Positions 41,200-49,024 of a DNA stretch of 49,024 bases are shown piece after piece (within the stretch, counting starts at the first letter, position 1; each line of letters starts with the position of its first letter). The stretch lies in assembly GCF_020639365.1 (NCBI RefSeq), contig NZ_JAINUL010000001.1, positions 653,423 to 702,446 on the forward strand, written 5' to 3'. The stretch is from Streptomyces flavotricini. GTDB taxonomy: Bacteria; Actinomycetota; Actinomycetes; Streptomycetales; Streptomycetaceae. Under the pieces are notes generated by a model that had not been told where the DNA came from, made no database searches, and saw only the letters and a program-made list of their open reading frames with translations. The position numbers and the translations under genes were made by a program.

Positions 41200-41940
41200 C
41201 TAGCGGCCGGGCGTGCGGCGCAGGACGAGGGAGACGAAGCCCCAGGTCTCGCGGTAGGTGTGCAGCCATTCGGAGCGGCGGATGTTCGCCGTTTCGAGCA
41301 CCTGCGAACTGTCCGGATCGGCAGGGTGGTCCAGGGCCCACGACGCCAGCGAACCCCAGTTGGACCACTCGTACGCGTCCAGCTCGGCGCGCGTGCTGAC
41401 GTGCCCCTCGACGGGGGTCCACCCGTCGGCGACGATCCGGTCCACGGTGGTCGCCAGGTCGGCGAAGTCGCCGAGCATGTCGACGGCTTCCGGGGACGGT
41501 GCGTGCTCCCAGAACCCGTCGCCGATGACGACGCGGCCGCCGGGGGCCAGGTGCTCGCGCGCCGCCGCGAGGGTGGGGAGCAGCCCCCCGAACGCGTGCG
41601 TGGATCCGACGCTGAGCACCAGGTCGAAGGGGTGCGGGGAGGCGAAGTCCTCGGCCGGCGTCTTGTGGAGGGTCAGGCGGTCTTCGACGCCGAGCTCGCG
41701 CGCCGCCTTCCCGGCCAGAGCCAGGGCCTCCTCGGAGATGTCCACGCCCTCGGCGCGCACGAGCGGCTTCGCGGCCAGTGCCCTCAGCAGCCACTCTCCG
41801 GTGCCGCATCCGAGGTCGAGGACGCGCTCGTCGCCCCGCGGGAGCCCGCGCTCAAGCAGCCTGCGTACGGACGCGTCGTCGAGCGGGGCCTTGATCGGGT
41901 GATCGGCGTGGGCGATCGCGGAAATCTGTTCACGGTTCAT
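41200..41940 (-). CDS. SAM-dependent methyltransferase, second gene of a MerR operon
   Basis: This 246-residue protein is a class I methyltransferase. RVLDLGCGTGEWLLRALA is motif I, AEGVDISEEALALAGKAARE has the acidic residue for SAM ribose, and HPFDLVLSVGSTHAFGGLLP is motif IV. The C-terminal half (DAYEWSNWGSLASWAL, WLHTYRETWGFVSLVLR) resembles small-molecule methyltransferases of the ubiE-like kind. It lies 44 bp after merR on the same strand, so its product probably belongs to the MerR response. The start at 41940 has no strong ribosome site. Confidence 0.88.
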   Translation of the reverse strand: MNREQISAIAHADHPIKAPLDDASVRRLLERGLPRGDERVLDLGCGTGEWLLRALAAKPLVRAEGVDISEEALALAGKAARELGVEDRLTLHKTPAEDFASPHPFDLVLSVGSTHAFGGLLPTLAAAREHLAPGGRVVIGDGFWEHAPSPEAVDMLGDFADLATTVDRIVADGWTPVEGHVSTRAELDAYEWSNWGSLASWALDHPADPDSSQVLETANIRRSEWLHTYRETWGFVSLVLRRTPGR

Positions 41941-41984
41941 TGGGGGGCAGCCTCTCAACGAAAGGCGGGACGCGCACCTCGATT

Positions 41985-42374
41985 TCACTGCGCGGTCGGC
42001 GCACGCCACGAGGCCATCTGCTCCCGGAAGTTCGGGCAGGCCACGATGTCCGTCCTGCTGCACTGGAGGGCGTGGGTCAGCAGCTGGTGGGCGTGCTCGA
42101 GGTCGACCTGGCGCTGCTCGATCTCGGCGACCTTCGCGCGGATCATCGCCTGCCGGCGCGGCTGGTCCTGCTGCAGCTCGCGGATCTCGGCCAGGGTCAG
42201 GCCCGCCTGCTGGCACTTGCGCAGCAGCACGATCCGCTCCGCGGCCCCCACCGGGTAGCGCCGCTGCCCGCTCTGGCGTTCGGGCTGGGGCAGCAGTCCG
42301 TGGCGCTCCCAGTACCGGATGGCCGAGGCGGGTACCCCGGTGGCCTCGGCGAGCTGCCCGATCGTCATGCGCAC
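41985..42374 (-). CDS. MerR-family regulator with two C-terminal cysteines
   Basis: This protein of about 129 residues begins MTIGQLAEATGVPASAIRYW, followed by ERHGLLPQPERQSGQRRY and the long dimerisation helix. The C-terminal ALQCSRTDIVACPNFREQM holds two Cys nine residues apart, a pattern that could bind a metal or form a disulfide; the sequence is not SoxR-like (no Fe-S Cys cluster). The true start may be GTG 42374 (GGAGG about 9 bp ahead) or ATG 42368. A perfect 20-bp palindrome in its promoter is the probable operator. Confidence 0.88.
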   Translation of the reverse strand: MRMTIGQLAEATGVPASAIRYWERHGLLPQPERQSGQRRYPVGAAERIVLLRKCQQAGLTLAEIRELQQDQPRRQAMIRAKVAEIEQRQVDLEHAHQLLTHALQCSRTDIVACPNFREQMASWRAPTAQ

Positions 42375-42409
42375 GTCCGGCCGCCTCCCTCGCTCCTCGC
42401 CGACGTTTG

Positions 42410-42429
42410 ACTTGAACCTTAGTTCAAGT
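42410..42429. promoter_or_regulatory. MerR operator, perfect 20-bp palindrome
   Basis: ACTTGAACCTTAGTTCAAGT is an 8-4-8 palindrome 35 bp upstream of merR and 73 bp upstream of the divergent aldolase gene. Its size and TTGAAC halves are typical of MerR-family operators. The -35 and -10 boxes around it are not clear on either strand. Confidence 0.75.
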
Positions 42430-42502
42430 TGAAGAGTGGGACGCGTACGGGACGGCAGCCCATCAGGGGCCGCCGGCCACGGCATTCGAAGACAGGACGG
42501 CC

Positions 42503-43177
42503 ATGACCAGCACAGACGCACGACGTGAGATACGGGACGAGGCCCACCGGCTCGTGGAGGCCTCCCGGCGCCTCTTCGAGGCGGGAGTGATGTCGCATTC
42601 CGGCCACGCCAACCTGAGCGTCCGGCTCGACGCCGAGCGCTTCATGCTGACCCCGGGCTTCGTCCGCGGTCTGCGGCCCGAGGACCTGGCGACCGTGAGC
42701 CTCGACGGGCAGGTCCTCGAAGGGGAACTGCAGTCCGTCAGCATGGAGATCATCGCCATGCACAGCGCCGTCTACCGCGCCCGCCCGCGGGTCGGCTCGG
42801 TCATCCACACCCACTCGCCCTCCGCGACGGCCTTCGCCGTGGCCCACCGGCCGCTGCCCTGCCGCACCGAGCCGATGCTGCGTTTCGGCCAGGCCGAGGA
42901 CGTGCCGGTGGTGCCGTGGGGGCCGCGCGGTTCGGACGTGTCGGTGAGGGGAGTCGTCGACGCCCTGACGCACAGCCCCACGACCGCCGCGGTGCTGCTG
43001 GCCAACCACGGCCTCCTGGTCTTCGGACCGGACCCGGCGGACACCGCCCACCTCGTGGTGGCCATCGAGGAGAGCGCCGAGGCGGAGCTCGCCGCGGCGG
43101 CCATCGGCGGGGCCGTGGATTTCCCCGAGGGCGCGCTGGAGACCGTACGGGCGTCGATCGCGCGGGTGGCGTCGTGA
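42503..43177 (+). CDS. Class II aldolase/adducin-family protein
   Basis: This 224-residue protein has the fold of L-fuculose-phosphate aldolase and similar zinc enzymes. Residues SVIHTHSPSATAF (His-x-His) and ALLANHGLLVFG-like (His in VLLANHGLLVF) bind zinc, and SVSMEIIAMHSAVY carries the catalytic Glu. GVMSHSGHANLSVRL matches the substrate loop. The substrate may be a sugar phosphate or another hydroxy-keto acid. Its stop overlaps the next start as GTGA, so they form a coupled operon, and the MerR operator lies in the divergent upstream region. Confidence 0.85.
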   Translation: MTSTDARREIRDEAHRLVEASRRLFEAGVMSHSGHANLSVRLDAERFMLTPGFVRGLRPEDLATVSLDGQVLEGELQSVSMEIIAMHSAVYRARPRVGSVIHTHSPSATAFAVAHRPLPCRTEPMLRFGQAEDVPVVPWGPRGSDVSVRGVVDALTHSPTTAAVLLANHGLLVFGPDPADTAHLVVAIEESAEAELAAAAIGGAVDFPEGALETVRASIARVAS

Positions 43178-43614
43178 GGAGCCCGGAAGAGCCCCCCGCC
43201 CCGCGGGCCGAGGCCGTACGCGAGCGCTACCGCGCCACGCTCGGCGCCGTCCCGGCCGGCGTCGAGGCCCGTCTGGACCTGGCCCTGGCCCACGGCCGCC
43301 TGCACACCGAGGAGGCGGTCGCCGAGCTGCGGCACATCGTCCTGACGGACAACGCGCTCGGCGGGCGCGTACAGCAGCTCGTCCACTTCGGGCAGCTCCT
43401 CGCCCTCGGCCGGGCCGACCCGGCGCGGATCCACGCCCGGGGAGCCCTGCACGCCGGAGCCGACGTCGCCGACCTCATCGGCGTGGCCGAGACCTCCCTC
43501 CTCACCGCGGGAGTCCCGGCGTACGCCCTCGGCATCGAGACGGTCCTCGAACTCGTCCACGCCCAGGAGGCCGGGCCGCTCCGGGGCGCGGCTCCCGCGG
43601 CCGGCCGGCGGTGA
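43174..43614 (+). CDS. Carboxymuconolactone-decarboxylase-like small protein
   Basis: This 146-residue protein has the pattern of the CMD/AhpD-like helical family: EARLDLALAHGRLHTEEAVA, then ELRHIVLTDNALGGRVQQLV and HARGALHAGADVADLIGVAE with TSLLTAGVPAYALGIETVLE. No CxxC is present, so it is not a peroxidase; a decarboxylase or hydrolase role is possible. GTG at 43174 overlaps the aldolase stop. The two probably act in series on an unknown small molecule. Family assignment is tentative. Confidence 0.6.
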   Translation: MRSPEEPPAPRAEAVRERYRATLGAVPAGVEARLDLALAHGRLHTEEAVAELRHIVLTDNALGGRVQQLVHFGQLLALGRADPARIHARGALHAGADVADLIGVAETSLLTAGVPAYALGIETVLELVHAQEAGPLRGAAPAAGRR

Positions 43615-43642
43615 GAGGCGGCGGTCCACGCCGACCGCCCCG

Positions 43643-44047
43643 TCAGGCGCCCGGCGGCGGGGGCTCGACGACGACCGCCGAAGGGGCCAGGAGGGACCGG
43701 TCCACGGGGAGTGCGGGGCCCGTCAGGACGACCAGGTCCGCACCCAGGAGGGCCCGTTCGCGGGAGGCGGCCGTGGTCAGGACCGTGCCCTGCGCCGCGG
43801 CCAGCGCGGCGGCCCCGGGGTGCGGCCAGTGGGCCGGGCCCGGATGGACCGTGATGTTGCCGAGGCCGGGCACCTCGCGCACCAGCGCCGCGAGGTGGGC
43901 CGCCACGGCCGGGCCCGTGCCCAGCACGGTCGCCGAGCTGACGCGCGGCACGAGCAGGGTCCGGGCCGCCGCCGCGCAGAGCCGTGCGGCGGCCTCGTAG
44001 GGGAGGACGGTCTCGTACGGGAGGGCCGGCGGGGCGGTACGGGGCAT
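43643..44047 (-). CDS. Half-length ornithine cyclodeaminase-like Rossmann protein
   Basis: This 134-residue protein is a lone dinucleotide-binding domain. SATVLGTGPAVAAHLAALVR, then GNITVHPGPAHWPHP, TVLTTAASRERALLGADLVV and SLLAPSAVVVE follow the C-terminal NAD half of the ornithine cyclodeaminase/mu-crystallin family (SbnB, alanine dehydrogenase). The N-terminal substrate half, with its catalytic residues, is absent, so it is either a truncated gene or a regulatory derivative. GGAAGG at 6 bp supports ATG 44047. It is convergent with the CMD gene and 113 bp from the SARP gene end. Confidence 0.55.
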   Translation of the reverse strand: MPRTAPPALPYETVLPYEAAARLCAAAARTLLVPRVSSATVLGTGPAVAAHLAALVREVPGLGNITVHPGPAHWPHPGAAALAAAQGTVLTTAASRERALLGADLVVLTGPALPVDRSLLAPSAVVVEPPPPGA

Positions 44048-44159
44048 GCGGGTGCCTTCCTGCGAGCGGGGCCGCCTGCCCCGGTGCCCGCAGCGTGCCG
44101 CCGCCCGCTACCCGCCCGCTATCCGCCGGCCGCGCGCACGCCGCTGACCGCCCCCACCG

Positions 44160-47100
44160 CTACCCCGCCGACCCCCGTACGAGCAGCTGCTTGCCCGCCA
44201 GTTCCGAGCGCAGGCGGGCCGCCGCCGGTGCCGGGTCGGCCGCCAGCAGCGCCTCGGCCGCCGAGGCTTCGGCCAGGGCCGCCGCCGGGTCGCCGGCGGC
44301 CGCGTACGCGTCGAAGAGTGCGCTGGCCGCACGGCCCTGCCAGACCCGGCCGCCCTCCAGGCCGCCGAACACCTCCCGCGCCGCCGCCAGATGGGCCACG
44401 GCCGCGTCGGCCGCGCCGCCCTCCAGCGCGGCCCGGCCCAGGGCGAGCGCGATCCGTCCCTCCGCCGCCCGGTCGCCGGTGCGCCGGGCCAGGGCCTGCG
44501 CCTGCAGCAGCGCCCCCTCGGCGGCTTCGCCGCGACCCGCGCGCCCGTGCACCAGGCCCAGGCCCAGCAGTGTGTGCGCCTCCCCGGTGCGGTCGCGGGC
44601 GGCCCGGTCCATGCGCAGCGCCCAGTTGAAGGCCTGGGCGGCGAGCTCGCCCTCCCCGGTGTGCAGGTACAGGGCGCCCAGCCCGCGCACCGTCTGGGCC
44701 TCGGCCCGAAGCGAGCCCGTCTCCCGGCTCAGGCCCAGCGCCCGGGTCAGCAGCTCCCGCGCCTCCCCGGGCCGGTCCTGCTCCAGCCGCGCGGCCGCCT
44801 CCCCGGCCAGGGCGAGCGCCTCGCCCGCCCGGTCCCCGGCCTCCCGCAGCAGTACCGCGGCCGCGGCGTGTCCCTCGGCCGCCGCCGCGTGGTCGCCCCG
44901 TACGGCGTCGGCGCGCGCGCGGAGCCACCGTACGAGGGCCGCCCCGTGCCGGTCACCCCGTACGCGGAAGGCCTCCGCGGCCGAGGCCAGCAACGGCGCC
45001 GCCTGCGCGGCCCGGTGCCGGAACAGGTGCAGCGCGGCCAGAGTCGTGCGCGCCGCGGCTGCGCCCCGCGCGTCCCCGGCCACCTCGCAGGCGGCCAGGG
45101 CCAGTTCGGCGCACTCGCGCCAGTCCTCGGTGTGCGCGCGGGTCTCGAAGTGGCCGGCGCAGGTCAGCGTCAGGTCCCAGGCGCTCTCGTGCAGGCCGCG
45201 GCCGGCTGCCCGGCGCACCGCCGCCACCAGCGCGTCGTGCTCCCGCTCCCACCACGGGCCCGGAGCGGCCAGGATCTCGTCCGCGGCGGCGGCGGGGAGC
45301 TCGTACAGCGGCGACCGGGCCTCGCCGTGCAGGACGAGGAAGTCCCCGCCGTGCTCGCGCCGGTGGGCCTGCGCGGCCAGCGACAGCCAGGTGTCCAGCA
45401 CCCGGCGCACCGCCTCCGCCGACTCCCGCGCGCTCTCCGTCGCCAGCAGCTGCTCGCGGGCGAAGACGCGGATCAGGCCGTGGAAGCGGTAGCGGGCCGT
45501 GGTGCAGGAGCCGGTGCCGGTACCGATCCCGTCGCCTTCCCCGCCGCCGCCGGGTACGAGGTCCAGCAGCTGGGAATGGACCAGCTCCTCCACCACGTCC
45601 TCCGCCGCCGCCGGATCCGTGCCGAGCAGCGCGGCCGCCGTCCAGCCCGGGAACTCGGCCGTGTCGAGCAGCGTCAGCAGCCGCAGCAGCCGGGCCGGCT
45701 CGGGGTCCAGCGCCCGGTAGGCCAGCGTGATGTGCGAGCGCAGCTCCATCCCGCAGTACGAGAACTCGTCGAGCCGGCCCGCCTCGTCGCGGAAGCGCCG
45801 TACGAGCCGGTCCAGCGTCCAGTGCGGCCGGCACGCCAGTCGCGCCCCCACCACCCGCAGCGCCAGCGGCAGCCCGCCGCAGAACTCCGCCAGCTCCAGG
45901 GCCGCCGGGAGCTGGCCCGCGATCCGCTCGGCCCCCGCGATCCGGGTGAGCAGCTCCACCGAGTGCGCCTCGTCGAGGACGTCGAGGCGGACCTGCCGGA
46001 TGCCGGGCAGGCCGGTCAGCGGGTAGCGGCCGGTGACGACCACCGCCGAACAGGCGTCCCCCGGCAGGAGTTCGCGGACCGCGCTCTCGTCGGCCACGTC
46101 GTCCAGCACGATCAGCACCCGACGCCCCGCCAGCAGGCTCCGGTACAGCGCCTGGCGCTCGCCGCGGCCCTCGGGAACCGCGTGCGCGGGCACGCCGAGC
46201 GCGCGCAGGAAGCCGGCCAGCACCCCGGACAGCGCGTCATCGCCGCTGTCGCCGAGACCCTCCATGGCGGCGTACAGGCGGCCGTCGGGGAACCGCTCGC
46301 GCAGCCGGTGCGCCGCGTGCACGGCCAGGCTCGACTTGCCGATGCCGTCCTTGCCGCAGATCCCGGCGATGCGCACGGGTTCCCCCGTACGGCCGGACAC
46401 ACCGTCCGGGCCGGCGAGGAACTCCGTGAGCTCGGCCAGGTACTCCCCGCGGCCCGTGAAGTCGGGCAGGTCGGAGGGCAGTTGTTCGGGTCGTACGGGG
46501 CCCGCGGCCGATGCCGGTGCGGGCTGCGCCGCGGGCGGGCCCCCCGACGGGCCGACCGGCGCCGCACCGGCCGCGTCGAGGGAGGGGTCGCGGTTCAGGA
46601 CGGCCGCCTCCAGGTCCTGCAGGGCGCGGCCCGGCTCGATGCCGAGCTCCGCGTCGAACACGGAACGCAGCCTGCGGTACACCTCCAGCGCCTCCGCCTG
46701 CCGGCCCGAGCGGTACAGCGCCAGCATCAGGCTCGCGTGCAGCCCCTCGCGCAGCGGCTCGGCGGCCGCCAGCGCGAACAGCTCGCCCGTCATCTCGGCG
46801 TGCCGGCCCAGTGCCAGGTCGAGGCGGGCCAGTTCCTCAAGGGCGGTCAGCCGCTGCTCGTCCAGCAGGGTCGCCCCCCGGCGCACCGGATCGCTGTCCA
46901 GGCCCAGCAGGGCCGGGCCCCGCCACAGGGCGAGCGCCTCGCGCAGGTGCCGGGCCGCGCCGGCCCGGTCGCCGGCCGCGGCGTACGAGCGGGCCCGCGC
47001 CAGCAGCGCGGCGAAGCGGTGCGCGTCCAGCTCCTCCTGCGCGATGTGCAGCCGGTAGCCGGCCGCGGTCGTCTCGATCGCATCGGGACGCCCGGCCCGG

Positions 47101-47321
47101 GCACACGCCTTGCGCAGCGCGGAGACCGCCGACTGGACCTGGGTCCGCGCCGTCTCCGGCGGGGACTCGCCCCAGATGGCGTCGACGAGCAGTTCCTGCG
47201 GGGCGACCTGGTTGGCGTGCAGGGCCAGCACCGCGAGGACGATCTGCTGGCGGGGTCCGCCGAGGGGGCGCGGTACGCCGTCCTGTGTGAGCTCCAGCGG
47301 ACCCAGAAGGCCGATGTTCAT
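44160..47321 (-). CDS. SARP-type pathway regulator with NB-ARC and TPR domains (AfsR-like)
   Basis: This protein of about 1,053 residues has an OmpR-like DNA-binding domain (residues 1-95: LLGPLELTQDGVPRPLGGPR, then ETARTQVQSAVSALRKA), a BTAD domain (to about 250), an NB-ARC ATPase and C-terminal TPR-like repeats. The ATPase has Walker A in ICGKDGIGKSSLAVHAA, Walker B in RRVLIVLDDVADE and FCGGLPLALRVVGARLA (GLPL). AfsR-like proteins activate antibiotic genes from direct-repeat promoters. ATG at 47321 is preferred (GGGGGAA at 6 bp) over 47336. It faces mbtH and the LAL gene, so it may govern them. Confidence 0.93.
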   Translation of the reverse strand: MNIGLLGPLELTQDGVPRPLGGPRQQIVLAVLALHANQVAPQELLVDAIWGESPPETARTQVQSAVSALRKACARAGRPDAIETTAAGYRLHIAQEELDAHRFAALLARARSYAAAGDRAGAARHLREALALWRGPALLGLDSDPVRRGATLLDEQRLTALEELARLDLALGRHAEMTGELFALAAAEPLREGLHASLMLALYRSGRQAEALEVYRRLRSVFDAELGIEPGRALQDLEAAVLNRDPSLDAAGAAPVGPSGGPPAAQPAPASAAGPVRPEQLPSDLPDFTGRGEYLAELTEFLAGPDGVSGRTGEPVRIAGICGKDGIGKSSLAVHAAHRLRERFPDGRLYAAMEGLGDSGDDALSGVLAGFLRALGVPAHAVPEGRGERQALYRSLLAGRRVLIVLDDVADESAVRELLPGDACSAVVVTGRYPLTGLPGIRQVRLDVLDEAHSVELLTRIAGAERIAGQLPAALELAEFCGGLPLALRVVGARLACRPHWTLDRLVRRFRDEAGRLDEFSYCGMELRSHITLAYRALDPEPARLLRLLTLLDTAEFPGWTAAALLGTDPAAAEDVVEELVHSQLLDLVPGGGGEGDGIGTGTGSCTTARYRFHGLIRVFAREQLLATESARESAEAVRRVLDTWLSLAAQAHRREHGGDFLVLHGEARSPLYELPAAAADEILAAPGPWWEREHDALVAAVRRAAGRGLHESAWDLTLTCAGHFETRAHTEDWRECAELALAACEVAGDARGAAAARTTLAALHLFRHRAAQAAPLLASAAEAFRVRGDRHGAALVRWLRARADAVRGDHAAAAEGHAAAAVLLREAGDRAGEALALAGEAAARLEQDRPGEARELLTRALGLSRETGSLRAEAQTVRGLGALYLHTGEGELAAQAFNWALRMDRAARDRTGEAHTLLGLGLVHGRAGRGEAAEGALLQAQALARRTGDRAAEGRIALALGRAALEGGAADAAVAHLAAAREVFGGLEGGRVWQGRAASALFDAYAAAGDPAAALAEASAAEALLAADPAPAAARLRSELAGKQLLVRGSAG

Positions 47322-47434
47322 CTGCGATTCCCCCATTCCCGGCGGCCCGTTGGTCCATGGGCGGCCGCGGGCAGGCTATGGGCCGCCGGACGGCCCCCAC
47401 CAGGGACCGCGGTGCGGGGTTCGCGATGCGTGGG

Positions 47435-47449
47435 ATCGGCCGTGCCGAT
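47435..47449. promoter_or_regulatory. 15-bp palindrome in the SARP-mbtH promoter region
   Basis: ATCGGC-CGT-GCCGAT is a perfect 6-3-6 palindrome 114 bp upstream of the SARP gene and 206 bp upstream of mbtH. The gap 47322-47655 (334 bp) has no gene I can support and should contain both promoters. No TTGACA box stands out. Confidence 0.4.
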
Positions 47450-47655
47450 GGGGGGCGGCGACCGGCCGCGGCACCGGGTTGCGGCGACGGACGCGGTGAT
47501 CGGCGGGACGGGGGTCCTGACCGGGTCCGATCGGGTTTTCTGATGGGCCGGTTCGGCACCCTCCATCGGCCGTCCGTTGTGGCGGCGAGGTCCGCTGAAC
47601 CAGTCTGACCGGGCATTTGTCAACGCAATCAGCCGCAATCCCCGGAGGTTGGACC

Positions 47656-47892
47656 GTGTTCCAGGACGACGACGAGGGCCGGTACGACGTCGTGATCAAC
47701 GACGAGGAGCAGTACTCCATCTGGCCGCAGGTCCGCGAGATCCCGGCGGGCTGGCGCGCCACCGGGTTCAGCGGGACGAAGGACGCCTGCGTCGCCCACG
47801 TGGACGAGGTCTGGACGGACATGCGGCCGCTCAGCCTGCGTCAGGCCATGGCGCAGGACGCCGGGGCCGCCGCCGGAGCGGGGCCTCGGTGA
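47656..47892 (+). CDS. mbtH: MbtH-like nonribosomal peptide synthetase chaperone
   Basis: This 78-residue protein carries the MbtH signature: [14 protein letters not shown], then [27 protein letters not shown]. MbtH proteins bind adenylation domains and are needed for their folding or activity. GTG at 47656 follows GGAGG by 8 bp, giving the usual start at the DDDEGRY region; a longer frame from 47617 has no site. It overlaps the next gene as GTGA. No synthetase is in the window, so its partner must lie to the right or elsewhere. Confidence 0.92.
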   Translation: MFQDDDEGRYDVVINDEEQYSIWPQVREIPAGWRATGFSGTKDACVAHVDEVWTDMRPLSLRQAMAQDAGAAAGAGPR

Positions 47893-49024
47893 CCACAGGC
47901 TCGATACGCCCGCTGATCGGCCGTGGGGAGGAGCTCGCGGCCGTCCGCCGGCGGTTCGCCGCCCTCGGTGACGGCCCGGCCCTCGTCGGTATCGCGGGGG
48001 ACCCGGGCCTGGGCACGACGCGGCTCCTCACCGAGATCGCCGCGTGGGCCGCCCGTGCCGGCGCCCACGTCCGCACCACGAACCCGGAGGCCCTCCCACA
48101 GGCCCTCGCGGCCCTCCCCGCCCCGGCCGCCGCGCCCGTCGTCGTCATCGTCGACGACGTCCACCGGTGCGACGAGGCCGCGCGGGAGGCGCTGACCGGG
48201 CTGCTGGAGACCCCGCGGGACGGGGTGCTGCTCGTCCTCGGCCACCGGCCCCGGCAGTGCCCGCCCGCTCTGCTCGCCGCGCTGACCGCGGCCCGCCCCG
48301 GCCTGCACGCCGAGCACCTCGACCTCGCCCCGCTCGACCGGGCCGGCGCCGAGGAGTTCGCCGGGGCCCGGCTGTGCGCCCGCCACCGGGCCACCCTGTA
48401 CCAGGACTGCGGCGGCATCCCCCGCCTGCTCGCCCTGCTCACCGCCTCCTGCGAAGGCCCCGGCGCCTGCCCCGGGGACGCCCCCGGAACGCGCCCCTTC
48501 GCCGCCCGCGCCGCGGCCCCGCTGCTCGCCGAGGTGGCCGCGCTCGGCCCGCACGCCCGACTGGTCGCGCACGCCGCCGCCGTGCTCGGCGAGCCCGCCG
48601 AACCCGACGCCCTCGCCGAGGTCGCCGAACTCGACCGCGCCGCCGTCCTCACCGCCGTCGACGAACTCCTCGCCGCGGACGTCCTGCGCGTCTCGGCCGT
48701 CCCCGGCCACGTCGAGTTCCGCCACCCCCTGCTGGCCCGGCTCGTGCACACCGCCGTGCCCGGCGGCTGGCGGCTCGGCGCGCACCGCCGCGCCCGTACG
48801 CACCACCAGGCCCACGGCCGTCCCGCGGTCCGCCGCGCCCGCCACGCCGAACAGGCCTGCCGGCCCGGCGACGAGTCCGGTGCGACCGAACTCGTCGCCG
48901 CCGCCGAAGAGGTGCTCGCCACGGCACCCGCCACGGCCGGCGCCTGGTACACCGCCGCCGCCCGGCTGCTGCCCGCCGCCCCCGCGCACCGGGCCCGACG
49001 CCGGGAGCTGCTCGCCGCCGCGGC
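47889..49024 (+). CDS. LuxR-type LAL regulator (AAA ATPase N-terminal part), 3' end outside window
   Basis: The frame is open from GTG 47889 to the window end, 378 residues. [19 protein letters not shown] and [20 protein letters not shown] match the ATPase of LAL regulators, and [20 protein letters not shown] is Walker B. The Walker A Lys is replaced by Thr (GLGTTR, not GxGKTR), so ATP binding may be impaired. The C-terminal LuxR helix-turn-helix would lie beyond the edge. It overlaps mbtH by GTGA, so the two are co-translated. LAL proteins usually activate antibiotic genes. Confidence 0.8.
   Translation, partial: MTTGSIRPLIGRGEELAAVRRRFAALGDGPALVGIAGDPGLGTTRLLTEIAAWAARAGAHVRTTNPEALPQALAALPAPAAAPVVVIVDDVHRCDEAAREALTGLLETPRDGVLLVLGHRPRQCPPALLAALTAARPGLHAEHLDLAPLDRAGAEEFAGARLCARHRATLYQDCGGIPRLLALLTASCEGPGACPGDAPGTRPFAARAAAPLLAEVAALGPHARLVAHAAAVLGEPAEPDALAEVAELDRAAVLTAVDELLAADVLRVSAVPGHVEFRHPLLARLVHTAVPGGWRLGAHRRARTHHQAHGRPAVRRARHAEQACRPGDESGATELVAAAEEVLATAPATAGAWYTAAARLLPAAPAHRARRRELLAAA

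Overview
This window is chromosomal DNA from a high-G+C actinomycete, almost certainly a Streptomyces. The signs are the very G/C-rich third codon positions, many GTG starts behind GGAGG-like sites, a SARP regulator, a LuxR-type LAL regulator and an MbtH protein, two stand-alone cytochromes P450, secreted family 2 and 20 glycoside hydrolases, and STAS/HATPase partner-switching proteins. It reads as an accessory or chromosome-arm region: many single-gene units, several decayed genes, one insertion sequence and one MITE-like element. No rRNA, tRNA or CRISPR array was seen.

Layout. 1-2.3 kb: a lipoprotein cut by the window edge, a small winged-helix regulator whose promoter holds six 14-bp tandem repeats, and a convergent STAS antagonist and HATPase anti-sigma-type kinase. 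2.4-8.6 kb: a TetR regulator, succinate-semialdehyde dehydrogenase, an ArsR regulator coupled to an SRPBCC protein, a membrane protein, a PLP aminotransferase and a methyltransferase. 8.6-14.3 kb: exo-beta-D-glucosaminidase (GH2), an MscS channel, a MepB-family protein and a secreted protein. 14.3-17.4 kb: an OmpR-type two-component system facing a collapsed remnant of a glycosyltransferase/methyltransferase operon, then a SnoaL-like protein. 17.6-24.7 kb: a secreted GH20 enzyme with two lectin-like modules, a P450, an MptB-like mannosyltransferase, a VOC protein and an SDR. 24.7-27.2 kb: a 157-bp MITE-like long inverted repeat, then an FAD monooxygenase divergent from a tetracycline-repressor-like TetR with two palindromic operators between them.

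27.2-30.4 kb: a secreted RTX calcium-binding protein, a small CxxC protein, DoxX, an EF-hand protein and a DUF5133 protein. 30.4-33.4 kb: a short leader ORF, an MHS-type transporter and anhydro-N-acetylmuramic acid kinase, each overlapping the next at GTGA or ATGA, followed by an esterase remnant. 33.4-37.6 kb: an SRAP (YedK/HMCES) protein, a DD-carboxypeptidase (S13) that lacks its signal peptide, and an ABC exporter. 37.7-42.4 kb: an FAD-monooxygenase/P450 operon whose upstream palindrome is split by an IS5-family element, then a MerR/methyltransferase operon. 42.5-44.0 kb: a class II aldolase with a CMD-like partner, and a half-length ornithine-cyclodeaminase-like protein. 44.2 kb to the end: a 1,053-aa SARP-NB-ARC-TPR regulator divergent from mbtH and a LAL regulator that leaves the window. 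This last block looks like the regulatory edge of a nonribosomal-peptide cluster lying mostly beyond the right end.

Themes. Amino-sugar and cell-wall recycling recurs (GH2, GH20, the transporter-AnmK operon, S13 peptidase). Oxidative chemistry on small molecules recurs too (two P450s, two FAD monooxygenases, three methyltransferases), each system beside its own regulator or palindromic operator.
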